From: Opitutaceae bacterium
GTDB lineage: Bacteria; Verrucomicrobiota; Verrucomicrobiia; Opitutales; Opitutaceae
DNA: 33,606 bases
NCBI GenBank assembly: GCA_030648295.1
Contig: JAUSID010000046.1
Coordinates: 1 to 33,606, forward strand
Direction of reading: 5' to 3'
Part shown: positions 1 to 12,124 of the stretch, in pieces
Layout of the letters: every line of letters begins with the position of its first letter
Position numbering within the stretch: position 1 is the stretch's first letter
Position numbers and translations under genes: made by a program
Notes under the pieces: model-generated
Database searches by the model: none
What the model saw: only the letters and a program-made list of their open reading frames with translations
Told to the model about the DNA's origin: nothing

Positions 1-654
1 GCCGCCACCTGGGGCGGGTCTCCCGCGGAAGTCACGACCGTGGCGGGCACCTTGCGCGTGCCCGAGTTGCCCCCCGCCGAGAACGTGTTCACCAGCAAGC
101 TCGTCAATCACCCCGTGCTCGAGTTGCAGCAAGCCGCGATCGGCCAGCGCCGGGCGGCACTGGAATTGGAGCAAGCGCAGGCGGTGCAGGACGTGACCGT
201 GGGCGGCGGCTTGCGCTTCCTGCGCGACGGCTCCGACGCCGGTTTCGTCGCCGGCGTCTCCGTGCCGCTGCCGGTGCGCAACCGGAACCAGGGCAACATC
301 CGCGCCGCGCGCGAGAACCTCGCCGGCGCCGAGCAGATGGTTCGCGCGGTCGAGGCCGCGCTTCGAGCCGCTTTCACCGCCGCATGGCAGGATCTGCTCG
401 CGGCGCACACGGCCATGCAGAGTCTGCACCGCGATGCCCTACCAGCGACGGAGGAAGCCTACACCGCCGTGCGCAGCGCCTACGAACGCGGGGCGCTCCC
501 GCTGATCGACGTGCTCGATGCTCAGCGCGCGCTGGTCGCGATCCGCCGCGAAATCCTCGACGCCGAATCCGCCTACGCCGCCGCCTTCGCGCGCATCGAA
601 GCGCTCACCGAACCCACCTTCAATTCTCTCACGACGCTCCTGAGCCAGCCGTAG
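1..654 (+). CDS. TolC-family outer-membrane efflux factor (CzcC-like), 5' end outside window
   Basis: The frame is open from base 1, so only the C-terminal 217 residues are seen. The visible part is the second half of the TolC/CzcC fold: long amphipathic alpha-helices rich in Ala, Glu and Gln, a short strand segment with the phrase VGGGLRFL, then VSVPLPVRNRNQGNIRAAR, the usual CzcC-type turn before the second helical hairpin. The closing segment has the family phrase LPLIDVLDAQRALVAIRREIL. It would form the outer-membrane and periplasmic tunnel for the RND pump encoded at 2334. It lies 20 bases before the adaptor gene, in operon order C-B-(PII)-A. An internal GTG at 40 is not a real start, because homology-like sequence continues upstream of it. 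Confidence 0.9.
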   Translation, partial: AATWGGSPAEVTTVAGTLRVPELPPAENVFTSKLVNHPVLELQQAAIGQRRAALELEQAQAVQDVTVGGGLRFLRDGSDAGFVAGVSVPLPVRNRNQGNIRAARENLAGAEQMVRAVEAALRAAFTAAWQDLLAAHTAMQSLHRDALPATEEAYTAVRSAYERGALPLIDVLDAQRALVAIRREILDAESAYAAAFARIEALTEPTFNSLTTLLSQP

Positions 655-674
655 TTCAACCCACATCTTACGAC

Positions 675-1958
675 ATGAACTGGAAACTTCCCGTTACCAT
701 CCTCGCGGTCCTCGCCCTTGGCGGCGGCATCGCGTATTACCTCATCAAGAGCGGCCCGGCTTCCGCGGCGGCCGCCGGCGGTCACGATGACCACGGCCAC
801 GGTGGCCACGACGAGCACGCCGAGGAGGGCGAAAAAGGCCCGCATGGTGGCCGGCTCCTCGCCGATGGCGACTTCGCGGTGGAACTTGCCATCTTCGAAC
901 AAGGCGTCCCGCCCGAATTTCGCGCGTGGTTTACCAAAGCCGGCAAGCCCGTCCCGGCCAGCGCCGTAAAACTCGAAGTGAATCTCAAGCGCCCCGGTGG
1001 CGCGACCGATCACTTCACCTTCAAGCCCGAGGGCGACTACGCGCGCGGCAGCGGCGAAGTCGAGGAGCCGCACTCGTTCGACTATTCCATTTTTGCGGAG
1101 CACGCGGGCCGTTCCCACCTCTGGGAATTCAAGGCGCCGGAAATGCAGTCAACGATCGCGGCCGACGCCGCGCAGCGCGCGGGCGTGGTCGTCGAGGCGG
1201 CCGGGCCGGCCCCGATGACCGAAACACTTTCCGTTTACGGACAGTTGAAACTCAACGCCAACAAGATTGCCCGCGCGGTGCCTCGTTTCCCTGGCATCGT
1301 GCGCGAGGCCCGCAAGGCCATCGGCGATACGGTCGCGGCCGATGAGGTTGTCGCCGTGCTCGAGACCAACCAGTCGCTCGTCCGGCTCGAAGTCAAAGCG
1401 CCCATCGCCGGCGTCATCGTGGATCGCGATGTCAATGCCGGCGAAACCGTCACCGACGCGGCTACGCTCTACACGATCGCGGACCTGGACGATGTGTGGG
1501 TCGATCTCAACGTCCCAAAACGCGATCATGGCCGGGTGAAGATCGGTCAGGCCGTCTTGATCGAGGCGGACGATGGCGGCGAACCGGCAAAAGGAACCAT
1601 CGCGTGGATTGCCCCCACCGGCTCGCCCGAAGCGCAGTCGCTCGTGGCGCGCGTTGTCTTGTCGAACGCCGATCACCGCTGGCACGCCGGGTTGTTTGTG
1701 AAGGCAGAGGTTACGCTGGCCGAAGCGACGGTGCCGGTAGCGGTGAAAACCTCGGCGCTGCAGACGCTCTTCGACTTCACCGTGGTTTTTTCACAACACG
1801 GCGACGTTTACCAGGCGCGCCCGCTGGAGCTCGGCCGGCGCAGCGGCGGCTATGTCGAAGTGCTCAAGGGCCTGAAGGCCGGCGAACGTTACGTGACCGA
1901 GAACAGTTTTCTCATCAAGGCCGACATCGGGAAGTCCGGCGCGTCGCACGACCACTAA
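675..1958 (+). CDS. czcB: Heavy-metal RND periplasmic adaptor with His-rich N-terminus (CzcB-like)
   Basis: This 427-residue membrane-fusion protein links the inner-membrane pump to the outer-membrane channel. Residues 5-24 form one membrane anchor or uncleaved signal. Residues 37-57 are His/Asp/Glu-rich and end in PHGG, a likely metal-binding tail. A domain of about 100 residues follows, with the phrases VELAIFEQGVPPEFRAWF and KPVPAS; the same domain recurs elsewhere in this window. The rest is the standard adaptor: barrel-sandwich/lipoyl half-motifs (AVPRFPGIVREARKAIGDTV and EVKAPIAGVIVDRDVNAGET), a beta-barrel (DLDDVWVDLNVPKRD) and a C-terminal membrane-proximal domain ending KADIGKSGASHDH. 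I chose the ATG at 675; a longer reading frame upstream overlaps the previous gene and lacks a signal sequence. The metal is probably divalent, from the pump motif downstream (inference). Confidence 0.93.
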   Translation: MNWKLPVTILAVLALGGGIAYYLIKSGPASAAAAGGHDDHGHGGHDEHAEEGEKGPHGGRLLADGDFAVELAIFEQGVPPEFRAWFTKAGKPVPASAVKLEVNLKRPGGATDHFTFKPEGDYARGSGEVEEPHSFDYSIFAEHAGRSHLWEFKAPEMQSTIAADAAQRAGVVVEAAGPAPMTETLSVYGQLKLNANKIARAVPRFPGIVREARKAIGDTVAADEVVAVLETNQSLVRLEVKAPIAGVIVDRDVNAGETVTDAATLYTIADLDDVWVDLNVPKRDHGRVKIGQAVLIEADDGGEPAKGTIAWIAPTGSPEAQSLVARVVLSNADHRWHAGLFVKAEVTLAEATVPVAVKTSALQTLFDFTVVFSQHGDVYQARPLELGRRSGGYVEVLKGLKAGERYVTENSFLIKADIGKSGASHDH

Positions 1959-1976
1959 ACCACGGAGCACACGATT

Positions 1977-2321
1977 ATGAAAGAGATCACCGCCATCATC
2001 CAACCGCACACGCTCTCCCACGTCGTCGAGGCGCTGCACGCGTTGCCGCATTTTCCCGGCCTGACCGTTTTCGACAACGTGCACGGACAAGGCCGCGGTC
2101 GCGGCGCCGGGGGAGCCTTCCTCCTGACGGAGCACAACATCAATTTTCACAAGAAAGTTCTGCTGCTCATCGCCTGCGACGATGCGCTCGCCGACGCGGT
2201 GGTCGTCGCGATTGCCGCGCATGCCCGGACCGGAAATACCGGCGACGGCATCATCGTGGTCAAGGATGCCACACGCGTCATCCGTATCCGCACCGGCGAG
2301 ACCGCCGGGCAAGCCGTTTAG
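1977..2321 (+). CDS. PII-like signalling protein inside a metal-efflux operon (first copy)
   Basis: A 114-residue small trimeric-type protein of the PII superfamily. The N-terminus MKEITAIIQPHTLSHVVEAL matches the PII beta1-alpha1. The C-terminal signature GNTGDGIIVVKDA then VIRIRTGE matches the PII B/C-loop block that binds ATP or ADP. The T-loop region (about residues 35-60, GQGRGRGAGGAFLLTEHN) is altered and has no tyrosine at the position uridylylated in GlnB/GlnK, so classical uridylylation is not expected. It sits 18 bases after the adaptor and 12 bases before the pump, inside the operon. A PII subgroup linked to heavy-metal RND genes has been described in the literature (often called PII-NG, from memory). 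That it gates or senses metal efflux is inference. Confidence 0.9.
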   Translation: MKEITAIIQPHTLSHVVEALHALPHFPGLTVFDNVHGQGRGRGAGGAFLLTEHNINFHKKVLLLIACDDALADAVVVAIAAHARTGNTGDGIIVVKDATRVIRIRTGETAGQAV

Positions 2322-5528
<3,207 letters not shown>

Positions 5529-5561
5529 TCGCACCCGCCGTCGCGCTTCATTTCGATACCC

Positions 5562-6038
5562 ATGAAAACAAACCTCCGTCAGCTCCTCCTCGTTTCGTTC
5601 ACGCTCGCGGCCTGCGCCGTGGCGTTTGCCGCCAAGCCCCTTGCCGGCCCGAAGGGCGGCAAGATCCTAACCACCGACGCGCCGCACGCCGAGTTCTTCG
5701 TCGAGAAGAACCGCACCGTCACGATCACGTTCTACGACACAAGTCTGAAACCCATCCCCCTCACCGGCCAGGTCGTCACCGGCGTGGCAGAGGCAAAGAC
5801 CGGCAAGGTGGGCCTCGAGTTTTCCGCGAAAGGCGGCGCGCTCGTCTCGAACTTCCCACTGCCGAAGGGCGACGACTACACTGTGGTGCTTCAAGTCCGC
5901 GAGACCGCCAGCGCGCGCCCGAAGGTATATCGGGTGCAGTTCCACGACGAAGTCTGCGACGAGTGCAAGCGGGCCGAGTATGCCTGCGTGTGCGACGACG
6001 CGGGGAAAGAACACGAGCACGACAAAAAGAAAGAGTAA
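5562..6038 (+). CDS. Small exported metal-handling protein with Cys/His tail
   Basis: A 158-residue protein with a clear Sec signal (MKTNLRQ, hydrophobic core to AVAFA, cleavage near residue 24). The mature part starts GPKGGKIL and continues with a beta-rich domain (AEFFVEKNRTVTITFYD, LKPIP, GGALVSNFPL, YRVQFHDE). The pattern resembles the HGG...VELAIFE...KPVP domain of the adaptor at 675, so I see them as distant relatives. The tail has a cysteine cluster (CDECKRAEYACVC) then EHEHDKKKE, which could bind a metal ion. It lies 33 bases after the pump and 4 bases before the second PII gene, so it is co-transcribed with system A. A periplasmic metal chaperone or sensor for the pump is plausible but not proven. 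Confidence 0.75.
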   Translation: MKTNLRQLLLVSFTLAACAVAFAAKPLAGPKGGKILTTDAPHAEFFVEKNRTVTITFYDTSLKPIPLTGQVVTGVAEAKTGKVGLEFSAKGGALVSNFPLPKGDDYTVVLQVRETASARPKVYRVQFHDEVCDECKRAEYACVCDDAGKEHEHDKKKE

Positions 6039-6042
6039 TGCC

Positions 6043-6384
6043 ATGAAAGTAGTCATCGGATACATTCGCCCGTCGAAGGAGGACGACGTGCTCACGGCGT
6101 TGCACGAAATCGCCGGCCTGAGCGGCGGCTCGTTCAGCGACGTGCGCGGTTTCGGACGAGGCCGGAAGGGCCAGTCCGACGAGGGAAGGCGCGAAATCGT
6201 CACGGGCACCCTGCCGCGCGTGCGCGTCGAGGTCATGGTGCCCGATGCTCTCGCGGCCACGGTCCAATCGGCGATTGCGACCGCCGCGCACACCGGCAAC
6301 CGGGGCGATGGGAAAGTCTTCATTCTGCCACTGGAGTCCGCCTTGCGCATCAGCAACCACGAGTCGGGAGAAAAGGCGGTGTGA
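6043..6384 (+). CDS. PII-like signalling protein (second copy)
   Basis: A 113-residue PII-superfamily protein. It has the N-terminal MKVVIGYIRPSKEDDVLTAL, the middle FSDVRGFGRGRKGQSDEGRR (start of T-loop, close to classical GFGRQKG) and LPRVRVEVMVPD, and the C-terminal HTGNRGDGKVFILPLESALR block. It is closer to canonical PII than the copy at 1977 in the T-loop base, but it too lacks the modifiable tyrosine. The RIRTGE ending is changed to RISNHESGE, so nucleotide contacts at the C-loop may differ. It begins 4 bases after the preceding gene and ends one base before the start of the outer-membrane factor of system B, so it sits at the junction of the two efflux systems. Homo- or heterotrimers with the first copy are possible (inference). 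Confidence 0.88.
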   Translation: MKVVIGYIRPSKEDDVLTALHEIAGLSGGSFSDVRGFGRGRKGQSDEGRREIVTGTLPRVRVEVMVPDALAATVQSAIATAAHTGNRGDGKVFILPLESALRISNHESGEKAV

Positions 6385-6385
6385 C

Positions 6386-7807
6386 ATGGTAACGCGCACC
6401 ACACGGCACTGCGTCCGATCGGTCATGGTATCGCTGGGAGGAGCAGCCCTGCTGCTCGCTGCGGGCGGCTGTGCCACCAGCCCGGCGCCGATCGCTGAAC
6501 GCTGGGTGGAGGCGCGCCCGCTGGGCCGGGAACTGGCGACGTTCCGTCCGCCGCGCGAGACGGCGGCCGCATCGCCGGCGCCCGCCATCGAGGAGCCGGG
6601 CGCGATGCTCGGCCTGCGACAGGCGCTCGCGCTGGCGCTGGCGCGCAATCCCGAACTGGCGGCGTTTTCATGGGATGTGCGGATCGGCGAGGCACGGATG
6701 TTGCAGGCCGGGTTGCGGCCGAATCCGGAAGTCGGACTGGGCGTGGAAAACATCCTCGGCACTGGCGATTTTCGCGCGGCGCGCGAGGCGCAAACGACGC
6801 TGCAACTGAGCCAGCTCGTCGAGTTGGGCGGCAAGCGCGTGGAGCGGATGAAGGAGGCGGAATTGGCGCGCGATCTCGCGGGCTGGGATTACGAGACGCG
6901 GCGCATCGAGGTGCTGGCCCGGACGGCGGAGGCGTTCGTGGAAGTGCTGACCCTGCAGCGGCACTTGGAGCTGGCCGATGAATCGGTGCGACTTGCAGAG
7001 AATGTCGCCCGGACAGTCGCCGAGCGGGTGGCGGCGGCGAAGACGTTCGTCGTGGAGAAGACGAAGGCGGACGTGGCCCTGGCCTCGGCGCAGTTGGAGC
7101 GGGACCAGACGCAGCGGGCGCTGAGCGCCGCGCGGCAGCGGCTCGCCTCCAACTGGGGCACAACGCAGGCGGGTTTCGAGCGCGTCGAGGGAAACCTGGA
7201 GAACCTGGAACCGATTCCGCCACAGGAACAGTTGCTGGCCCGGCTCGCGCAGAACCCGGAACTGGCACGCTGGGCCACGGAGCTGCTGCAGCGGGAGGCC
7301 GCCCTCCGAGTGGAAAAATCAAGGGCGACTCCCGATCTCTCCATCGTGGGCGGCTACCGGCGGCTGCCCGACCTGGCCGGAGCCAGCGGCCCCAATAACG
7401 ATTCGCTCCTGGTGGGTGTCTCGATCCCATGGCCGCTGCACCATCGGAACCAAGGGGCCATCCGAGAGGCTGGGTATCGGGTGGCGAAGGCCACGGAAGA
7501 GCAACGCGCGGCGGAGTTGCGCGTGAAAACGGAACTCGCGCAGGCCTGGCAGCAACTCGCCGCCGCCGCCGCCGAGGTGGAAGCGCTCAAGACCAAAATT
7601 CTGCCCGGCGCCCAGGAGACGTTTCAGACGCTCAGCCAATATTACCGGGACGGGCGGCTCAGCTACCTCGAGGTCTTGGATGCGCAGCGCACGTATTTTG
7701 GCGCGCAGGAGCAGTATTTCCGGGCGCTGCGAGGTTATCACACGGCCGTCATCGCCATCGAGCGGCTGATCGGCGAACGGCTGAGTCCCGATGCCAACCA
7801 ACCCTGA
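6386..7807 (+). CDS. TolC-family outer-membrane efflux factor of system B (CzcC/CusC-like lipoprotein)
   Basis: A 473-residue outer-membrane factor. The N-terminus has a signal with a hydrophobic core and the possible lipobox LLLAAGGC at about residues 23-30; the match is imperfect because the residue before the small pair is Ala. Two OEP repeats follow: repeat 1 from GLRQALALALARNPELAAF to about residue 270, repeat 2 from LARLAQNPELARWATELL to the end. The phrases VSIPWPLHHRNQGAIREA and LSYLEVLDAQRTYFGAQEQY are characteristic of the CzcC group. The ATG at 6386 sits one base after the upstream stop; a second in-frame ATG at 6425 would give a shorter, more standard lipoprotein signal and is equally possible. 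It serves the adaptor and pump that follow. Confidence 0.92.
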   Translation: MVTRTTRHCVRSVMVSLGGAALLLAAGGCATSPAPIAERWVEARPLGRELATFRPPRETAAASPAPAIEEPGAMLGLRQALALALARNPELAAFSWDVRIGEARMLQAGLRPNPEVGLGVENILGTGDFRAAREAQTTLQLSQLVELGGKRVERMKEAELARDLAGWDYETRRIEVLARTAEAFVEVLTLQRHLELADESVRLAENVARTVAERVAAAKTFVVEKTKADVALASAQLERDQTQRALSAARQRLASNWGTTQAGFERVEGNLENLEPIPPQEQLLARLAQNPELARWATELLQREAALRVEKSRATPDLSIVGGYRRLPDLAGASGPNNDSLLVGVSIPWPLHHRNQGAIREAGYRVAKATEEQRAAELRVKTELAQAWQQLAAAAAEVEALKTKILPGAQETFQTLSQYYRDGRLSYLEVLDAQRTYFGAQEQYFRALRGYHTAVIAIERLIGERLSPDANQP

Positions 7808-7850
7808 GCCTGTCGCCTCGTGTCCTGATCGTTGAATCCGCTTACAGCCT

Positions 7851-8840
7851 ATGAAAACGAAACTCATCTTCGTCGCCGTCATCCTGGTGGTGGCGGTCGG
7901 AGTCGCGGTATATTTTTTCCGTTCTGGAGCAGGCGCCCCTGCCGCCGGCGCAGCGCAAAGCGCCACCGAACCCCATCGCGCCGCGAATGCGGCCGCGAAG
8001 CCGCCCGGCGAGGGCCACAAGACCGAAATCGTTCGGTTGAGCGAGGAAGCGCTGCGGGAGTTCGGCGTGGAAACGGCCGTCGCTGGTCCGGGTCAGTTGC
8101 GACGCGAGGTGCAGCTTCCGGGCGAGGTGAAGCTCAACGAGGTTCGCGTGGGGCACATCGTGCCGCGGTTTGGCGGAATCGTGAAAGAGATCCGCCACCA
8201 ACTGGGCGACGTGGTGCAAGCCGGAGAGGTGATGGCCCGCGTGGAAAGCAACGAGAGCCTCCAGAGTTATGATCTCAAGTCGCTCATCGGCGGCACCGTG
8301 ATCCAGCAACACATCACGCTGGGTGAAATGCTGGAGGGGAACACGGAGGCTTTCATCGTCGCGGACCTGTCCAGCGTCTGGGTGGATTTCAGCATTTACC
8401 AGAAGGACATCGGCCTGGTGCAACCCGGCCAGCAGGTCACCATCATCGCTCCGCACGGGCTGGGGACGGCGACCGCAAAAATTGCCTATCTGGGACCGTC
8501 CATGAACGAAGCCACGCGCACGGCATTGGCGCGGGTGGTGCTGCCCGCGCCCGATCGCAACTGGCTTCCCGGGATGTTCGTCACCGGCCGCCTTGTGATC
8601 GACGTCAAGGAGCGTCCCCTGGTCATCCCGCTCACAGCGGTGCAGGCGATCGAGGATCGCGAGTCGGTCTTCGTGAATACGAAGGACGGGTTTGTGCCGC
8701 GGGCGGTGAGACTGGGTCAGAAGGACTCGACTTCCGCCGAAGTGCTCGACGGGTTGTCGCCGGGAGAAACGTTTGCGGCGAAGGGAGCGTTTACGCTCAA
8801 GGCCGAATTGCTCAAGGGCACCTTGGGCGACGAGCACTGA
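7851..8840 (+). CDS. RND periplasmic adaptor of system B
   Basis: A 329-residue membrane-fusion protein. Residues 4-24 form a single hydrophobic anchor (KLIFVAVILVVAVGVAVYFF). The body has the adaptor elements in order: a short N-terminal strand region (VRLSEEALREFGVE), lipoyl half-motifs (IVPRFGGIVKEIRHQLGDVV and LIGGTVIQQHITLGEML), a barrel (DLSSVWVDFSIYQKDIGLV) and a membrane-proximal domain to TLKAELLKGTLGDEH. Unlike the adaptor at 675 it has no His-rich tail and no extra N-terminal beta domain, so it is about 100 residues shorter. It lies 43 bases after the outer-membrane factor gene and 10 bases before the pump gene, giving the standard C-B-A operon. Metal specificity cannot be read from it. 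Confidence 0.92.
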   Translation: MKTKLIFVAVILVVAVGVAVYFFRSGAGAPAAGAAQSATEPHRAANAAAKPPGEGHKTEIVRLSEEALREFGVETAVAGPGQLRREVQLPGEVKLNEVRVGHIVPRFGGIVKEIRHQLGDVVQAGEVMARVESNESLQSYDLKSLIGGTVIQQHITLGEMLEGNTEAFIVADLSSVWVDFSIYQKDIGLVQPGQQVTIIAPHGLGTATAKIAYLGPSMNEATRTALARVVLPAPDRNWLPGMFVTGRLVIDVKERPLVIPLTAVQAIEDRESVFVNTKDGFVPRAVRLGQKDSTSAEVLDGLSPGETFAAKGAFTLKAELLKGTLGDEH

Positions 8841-8850
8841 GGGCCACGCT

Positions 8851-11800
8851 ATGAACCAACTGATCCAAGCGTGCCTGAAAAGCCGGCTGCTGATCCTCGC
8901 CTTGGGCGCACTCGTGGTGGCCGCCGGAGCTTACAGCTATCGCAAGCTGGCCGTGGATGCGTTTCCCGATGTCTCGCCAGTGCTCGTCCAGGTTTTTGTC
9001 GAGACGCAGGGCCTCGCGCCCGAGGAGGTAGAAAAATATGTCACCTACCCGGTCGAAGTCGCCATGAACGGCCTGCCGAAGCTCGATCAGATTCGGTCCG
9101 TCTCCAACTTCGGTCTGTCGGTCGTCAATCTGTATTTCGACGACGACATGGACATCTACCTCGCGCGCCAGCTCGTGAACGAGCGCCTCCAGGAAGCGCG
9201 CGAGAGCATTCCACAGGGCTTCGGGGATCCGATCATGGGCCCCATCAGCACGGGCATGGGACAGATTCTTTTCTACCTGCTCGAGGACACCACCGGGAAA
9301 CGCTCGCCGCAGGAAATGCGCGAAATCCAGGACTGGCTGGTGAAATTCAACGTCCAGACCGTCAAGGGCGTCACCGAAGTGCTGTCGCTCGGCGGCGAAG
9401 TGAAACAATTCCAGGTGCGCGTGCGGCCCGACGATCTCTTGCGCTACGGATTGTCGCTGCCGGAAGTCAAACGCGCCGTGGAGGCCAACAACAAGAACGC
9501 GGGCGCGCAATACCTCGTAAAAAACAGCGAGCAATACCTCATCCGCTCCGTCGGGCTGGCGGAGAACATCTCCGACCTCGAGCGCACGGTGCTCAAGACG
9601 GCGGACGGCGTGCCGGTGTTCCTCAGCCAGGTGGCCGACGTGGTGACGGGCGGGGAAATTCGCGCCGGTCTCGCCACCGCCGATGGCAAGGGCGAGGCCA
9701 CCGTCGGAATGATTCTCAAGCTGATCGGCACGAACACCTCCGAGGTCATCGGCGCGGTCAAGGCGCGGCTGGCGGAAATCAATCAGACGCTTCCCGCAGG
9801 CGTGACCGTGAGCGCTTACTACGACCAGGCGACGCTCGTCGCGAAATGCGTGCAGACCGTCACCAAGGCGCTGACCGAGGCGGTCGTGCTCGTGGTGATT
9901 ATCCTGCTGGTCATGATGGGCGGGTTGCGCCCGAGCATCGTCGTGCTTGCGGCCATTCCCTTCTCCCTGGCCTTCGCGTTTTGTCTGATGAAATATTTCA
10001 ACATCTCGGCCAACCTGATGTCGCTGGGCGGGCTGGCGATCGCGCTGGGGCTGTTGGTGGACGGGAGCGTGGTGATGGTCGAAAACGTGGACCGGATGCT
10101 GCGCCAAGGCGGCCGTGGCGAGCCACGCCTCCACATCGTTGCCCGCGCCTGCGGGGAGGTCGCGCGGCCCATCGCTTTCTCGCTGCTCATCATCGTCATT
10201 GTGTTCCTGCCGCTGCTCACGCTCCAGGGCGTCGAAGGCAAGATGTTCCGGCCGCTGGCGCAAACGATGGCCTTCGCGATGTTTGGCTCGTTGATTTTCG
10301 CCGTCTGCCTGGCGCCGGTGTTGAGCAGTCTGCTAATGCGGCAGCCGAAGACGGGGCCGGACGAGGGCGCCGGGCACAAGGAGTTCATCGTGCTGCGCGG
10401 GCTGCTCGCGGTTTACCGGCCCGTCGTCTCCCTCTTCGTCAAGGCCCCGGCGATCGCGATCGTGCTGGCGGTGCTCCTGCTGGCTGCTGGGGCGGCTCTC
10501 TTCACGCGACTGGGCTCGGAGTTTGTCCCGCGGCTCAATGAAGGCGACCTCCTCATCCGCGCCACGATGGCCCCGTCCATTTCGATCGAAGAAGCCCGCG
10601 ACACCATGCTCCGGTTCGAGCGCCGTCTCATGGCGCGTTTCCCGGAAGTGACCCGCGTGGTCACGCGCGTCGGCCGGGGCGAAGTCGGCGCGCACGCCGA
10701 CCCGGTGAACAGCGGAGAAGCGTTTGTGGCCATCAAGCCAGTGAAAGAGTGGACATCCGCCGCAACGCTCGACGAGTTGCTCGCGAAGATGGGCGAATCG
10801 CTGGAGGACTTTCCCGGCGTGCAATTCGGCCTCACGCAGCCGATCGCCGCCGCCGTGGACGAACTGCTCACCGGCACCAAGGCCGCTCTCGCCGTCAAAC
10901 TGTTCGGCCCGGACATGGAGGTGTTGAAGCAGAAAGCGGCGGCCATCGAGGCCGTCGTCCGCGATATCCCGGGCGCGGCCGATGTGCAGATGGATCAAGT
11001 CACTGGCACGCCGCAATTGCTCATCCGCGTCAATCGCGAGGCGCTCGCCCGCTACGGCATCAACGTGGATGACGTGCAGGAAACCATTCGCATCGCCATC
11101 GGCGGCGACAAAGCCGGACAGATTTTCGAGGGCATCCGCCGGTTCGACATCTACCTCCGGTTTGCTGCGGAGGGACGGAGCACGCCCGAGCAGATCGCCG
11201 ACCTGCTCATCGCCGCACCAAGCGGCCTCAAAGTCCCGCTGGATGAACTCGCCTCCCTGCAAGAAATCGTCGGCCCGCGCCAGATCACGCGCGAGGACAA
11301 CCAGCGGTTCATCACCGTGCAGTGCAACGTCCGTGGGCGTGACATCGGCTCCTTCGTGGCCGATGGCCAGCGCGCGCTCGCGCGACGCGTCAAACTGCCG
11401 TCGGGTTATCTCGTGAAATGGGGCGGCCAGTTTGAACTGCAGCAAGAGGCCAACAAACGCCTGGCGTTGGTGATTCCGCTCACGCTGTTGATTGTATTCC
11501 TGCTGCTCTACAGCACGTTCAACTCCCTGCGGAACTCGCTCCTGATTCTGCTCAACATCCCGCTCGCGCTCGTCGGCGGCGTCGCGGGCTTGTGGCTGAC
11601 CGGCCAGAACCTGTCCGTGCCCGCGTCCGTCGGTTTTATCGCACTCTTCGGCATCGCGCTGGCCAACGGCATGGTGCTGGTCACCTGTCTGAATCAACTG
11701 CTGCAGGATGGCGTGCCCATGCTCGATACCTGTATTCGCGGCGCATGCCTGCGGCTGCGGCCCGTGCTGATGACGGCCTCCGCCGCCGGACTGGGTCTGG

Positions 11801-11979
11801 TGCCGATGGCTTTGTCGCACGGCACCGGCAGCGAAGTTCAGCGCCCGCTGGCCACGGTCGTCATCGGCGGACTGGTCACCTCCACGGCGCTGACTCTGCT
11901 CGTCATTCCCGCCCTCTACAAGTGGTTCTCCAGCGATCCCAACACCGATCTCCAGAAATCCGGAGGCCAATCCCAATGA
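8851..11979 (+). CDS. Heavy-metal efflux RND pump of system B
   Basis: A full-length 1042-residue RND pump (MNQLIQACLKSRLLILAL at the N-terminus, 12 TM layout, HME family). TM4 reads LGGLAIALGLLVDGSVVMVEN. The second aspartate (D404) and the glutamate (E411) of the proton relay are kept, but the residue matching CzcA D402 is Ala398, as in CusA-like pumps. Of the CusA methionine triad, the sites matching M623 and M672 are not Met (the latter is Glu in AVDELLTG). So it belongs to neither the classical Czc nor the classical Cus subgroup, and the substrate is open. The ATG at 8851 is 10 bases after the adaptor stop and gives the expected start; an upstream extension in frame has no support. Confidence 0.95.
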   Translation: MNQLIQACLKSRLLILALGALVVAAGAYSYRKLAVDAFPDVSPVLVQVFVETQGLAPEEVEKYVTYPVEVAMNGLPKLDQIRSVSNFGLSVVNLYFDDDMDIYLARQLVNERLQEARESIPQGFGDPIMGPISTGMGQILFYLLEDTTGKRSPQEMREIQDWLVKFNVQTVKGVTEVLSLGGEVKQFQVRVRPDDLLRYGLSLPEVKRAVEANNKNAGAQYLVKNSEQYLIRSVGLAENISDLERTVLKTADGVPVFLSQVADVVTGGEIRAGLATADGKGEATVGMILKLIGTNTSEVIGAVKARLAEINQTLPAGVTVSAYYDQATLVAKCVQTVTKALTEAVVLVVIILLVMMGGLRPSIVVLAAIPFSLAFAFCLMKYFNISANLMSLGGLAIALGLLVDGSVVMVENVDRMLRQGGRGEPRLHIVARACGEVARPIAFSLLIIVIVFLPLLTLQGVEGKMFRPLAQTMAFAMFGSLIFAVCLAPVLSSLLMRQPKTGPDEGAGHKEFIVLRGLLAVYRPVVSLFVKAPAIAIVLAVLLLAAGAALFTRLGSEFVPRLNEGDLLIRATMAPSISIEEARDTMLRFERRLMARFPEVTRVVTRVGRGEVGAHADPVNSGEAFVAIKPVKEWTSAATLDELLAKMGESLEDFPGVQFGLTQPIAAAVDELLTGTKAALAVKLFGPDMEVLKQKAAAIEAVVRDIPGAADVQMDQVTGTPQLLIRVNREALARYGINVDDVQETIRIAIGGDKAGQIFEGIRRFDIYLRFAAEGRSTPEQIADLLIAAPSGLKVPLDELASLQEIVGPRQITREDNQRFITVQCNVRGRDIGSFVADGQRALARRVKLPSGYLVKWGGQFELQQEANKRLALVIPLTLLIVFLLLYSTFNSLRNSLLILLNIPLALVGGVAGLWLTGQNLSVPASVGFIALFGIALANGMVLVTCLNQLLQDGVPMLDTCIRGACLRLRPVLMTASAAGLGLVPMALSHGTGSEVQRPLATVVIGGLVTSTALTLLVIPALYKWFSSDPNTDLQKSGGQSQ

Positions 11980-12059
11980 AAGCCGTCGTCGAACGAAAGG
12001 ACCACATGCCGGTAGAGGCGCATCTGCCGGAGCCGCCCGCAACAACGGAACTCACATGA
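11976..12059 (+). CDS. Possible 27-codon ORF overlapping the pump stop
   Basis: A short frame (MKAVVERKDHMPVEAHLPEP then PATTELT) starts in an ATGA overlap with the stop of the RND pump, the arrangement seen in translational coupling. It has no recognisable domain, no signal and no membrane segment. Codon use cannot be judged at this length. It may be real, a decayed fragment, or chance. Confidence 0.25.
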   Translation: MKAVVERKDHMPVEAHLPEPPATTELT

Positions 12060-12074
12060 ACAGTTAGTTCGATC

Positions 12075-12106
12075 CGGGCCGCCGCGGCGCGCACTGCGGC
12101 GACCCG
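12075..12106 (+). terminator. GC-rich hairpin after the RND operon
   Basis: Arms CGGGcCGCCGC (12075-12085) and GCGGCGaCCCG (12096-12106) pair except for one C/A mismatch, with a 10-base loop. No T-run follows (ATTAACC). It may end or attenuate transcription between the efflux operon and the lipoprotein gene at 12125. Without a T-tract, intrinsic termination is uncertain. Confidence 0.45.
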
Positions 12107-12124
12107 ATTAACCAGGGAGCACCT

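Noticed and set aside
8871-12045. Long frames over pump B (+ strand 8871-10541, - strand 8812-10263 and 10333-12045)
   Set aside because: Same reason: low-complexity charged translations overlapping a well-supported RND pump.
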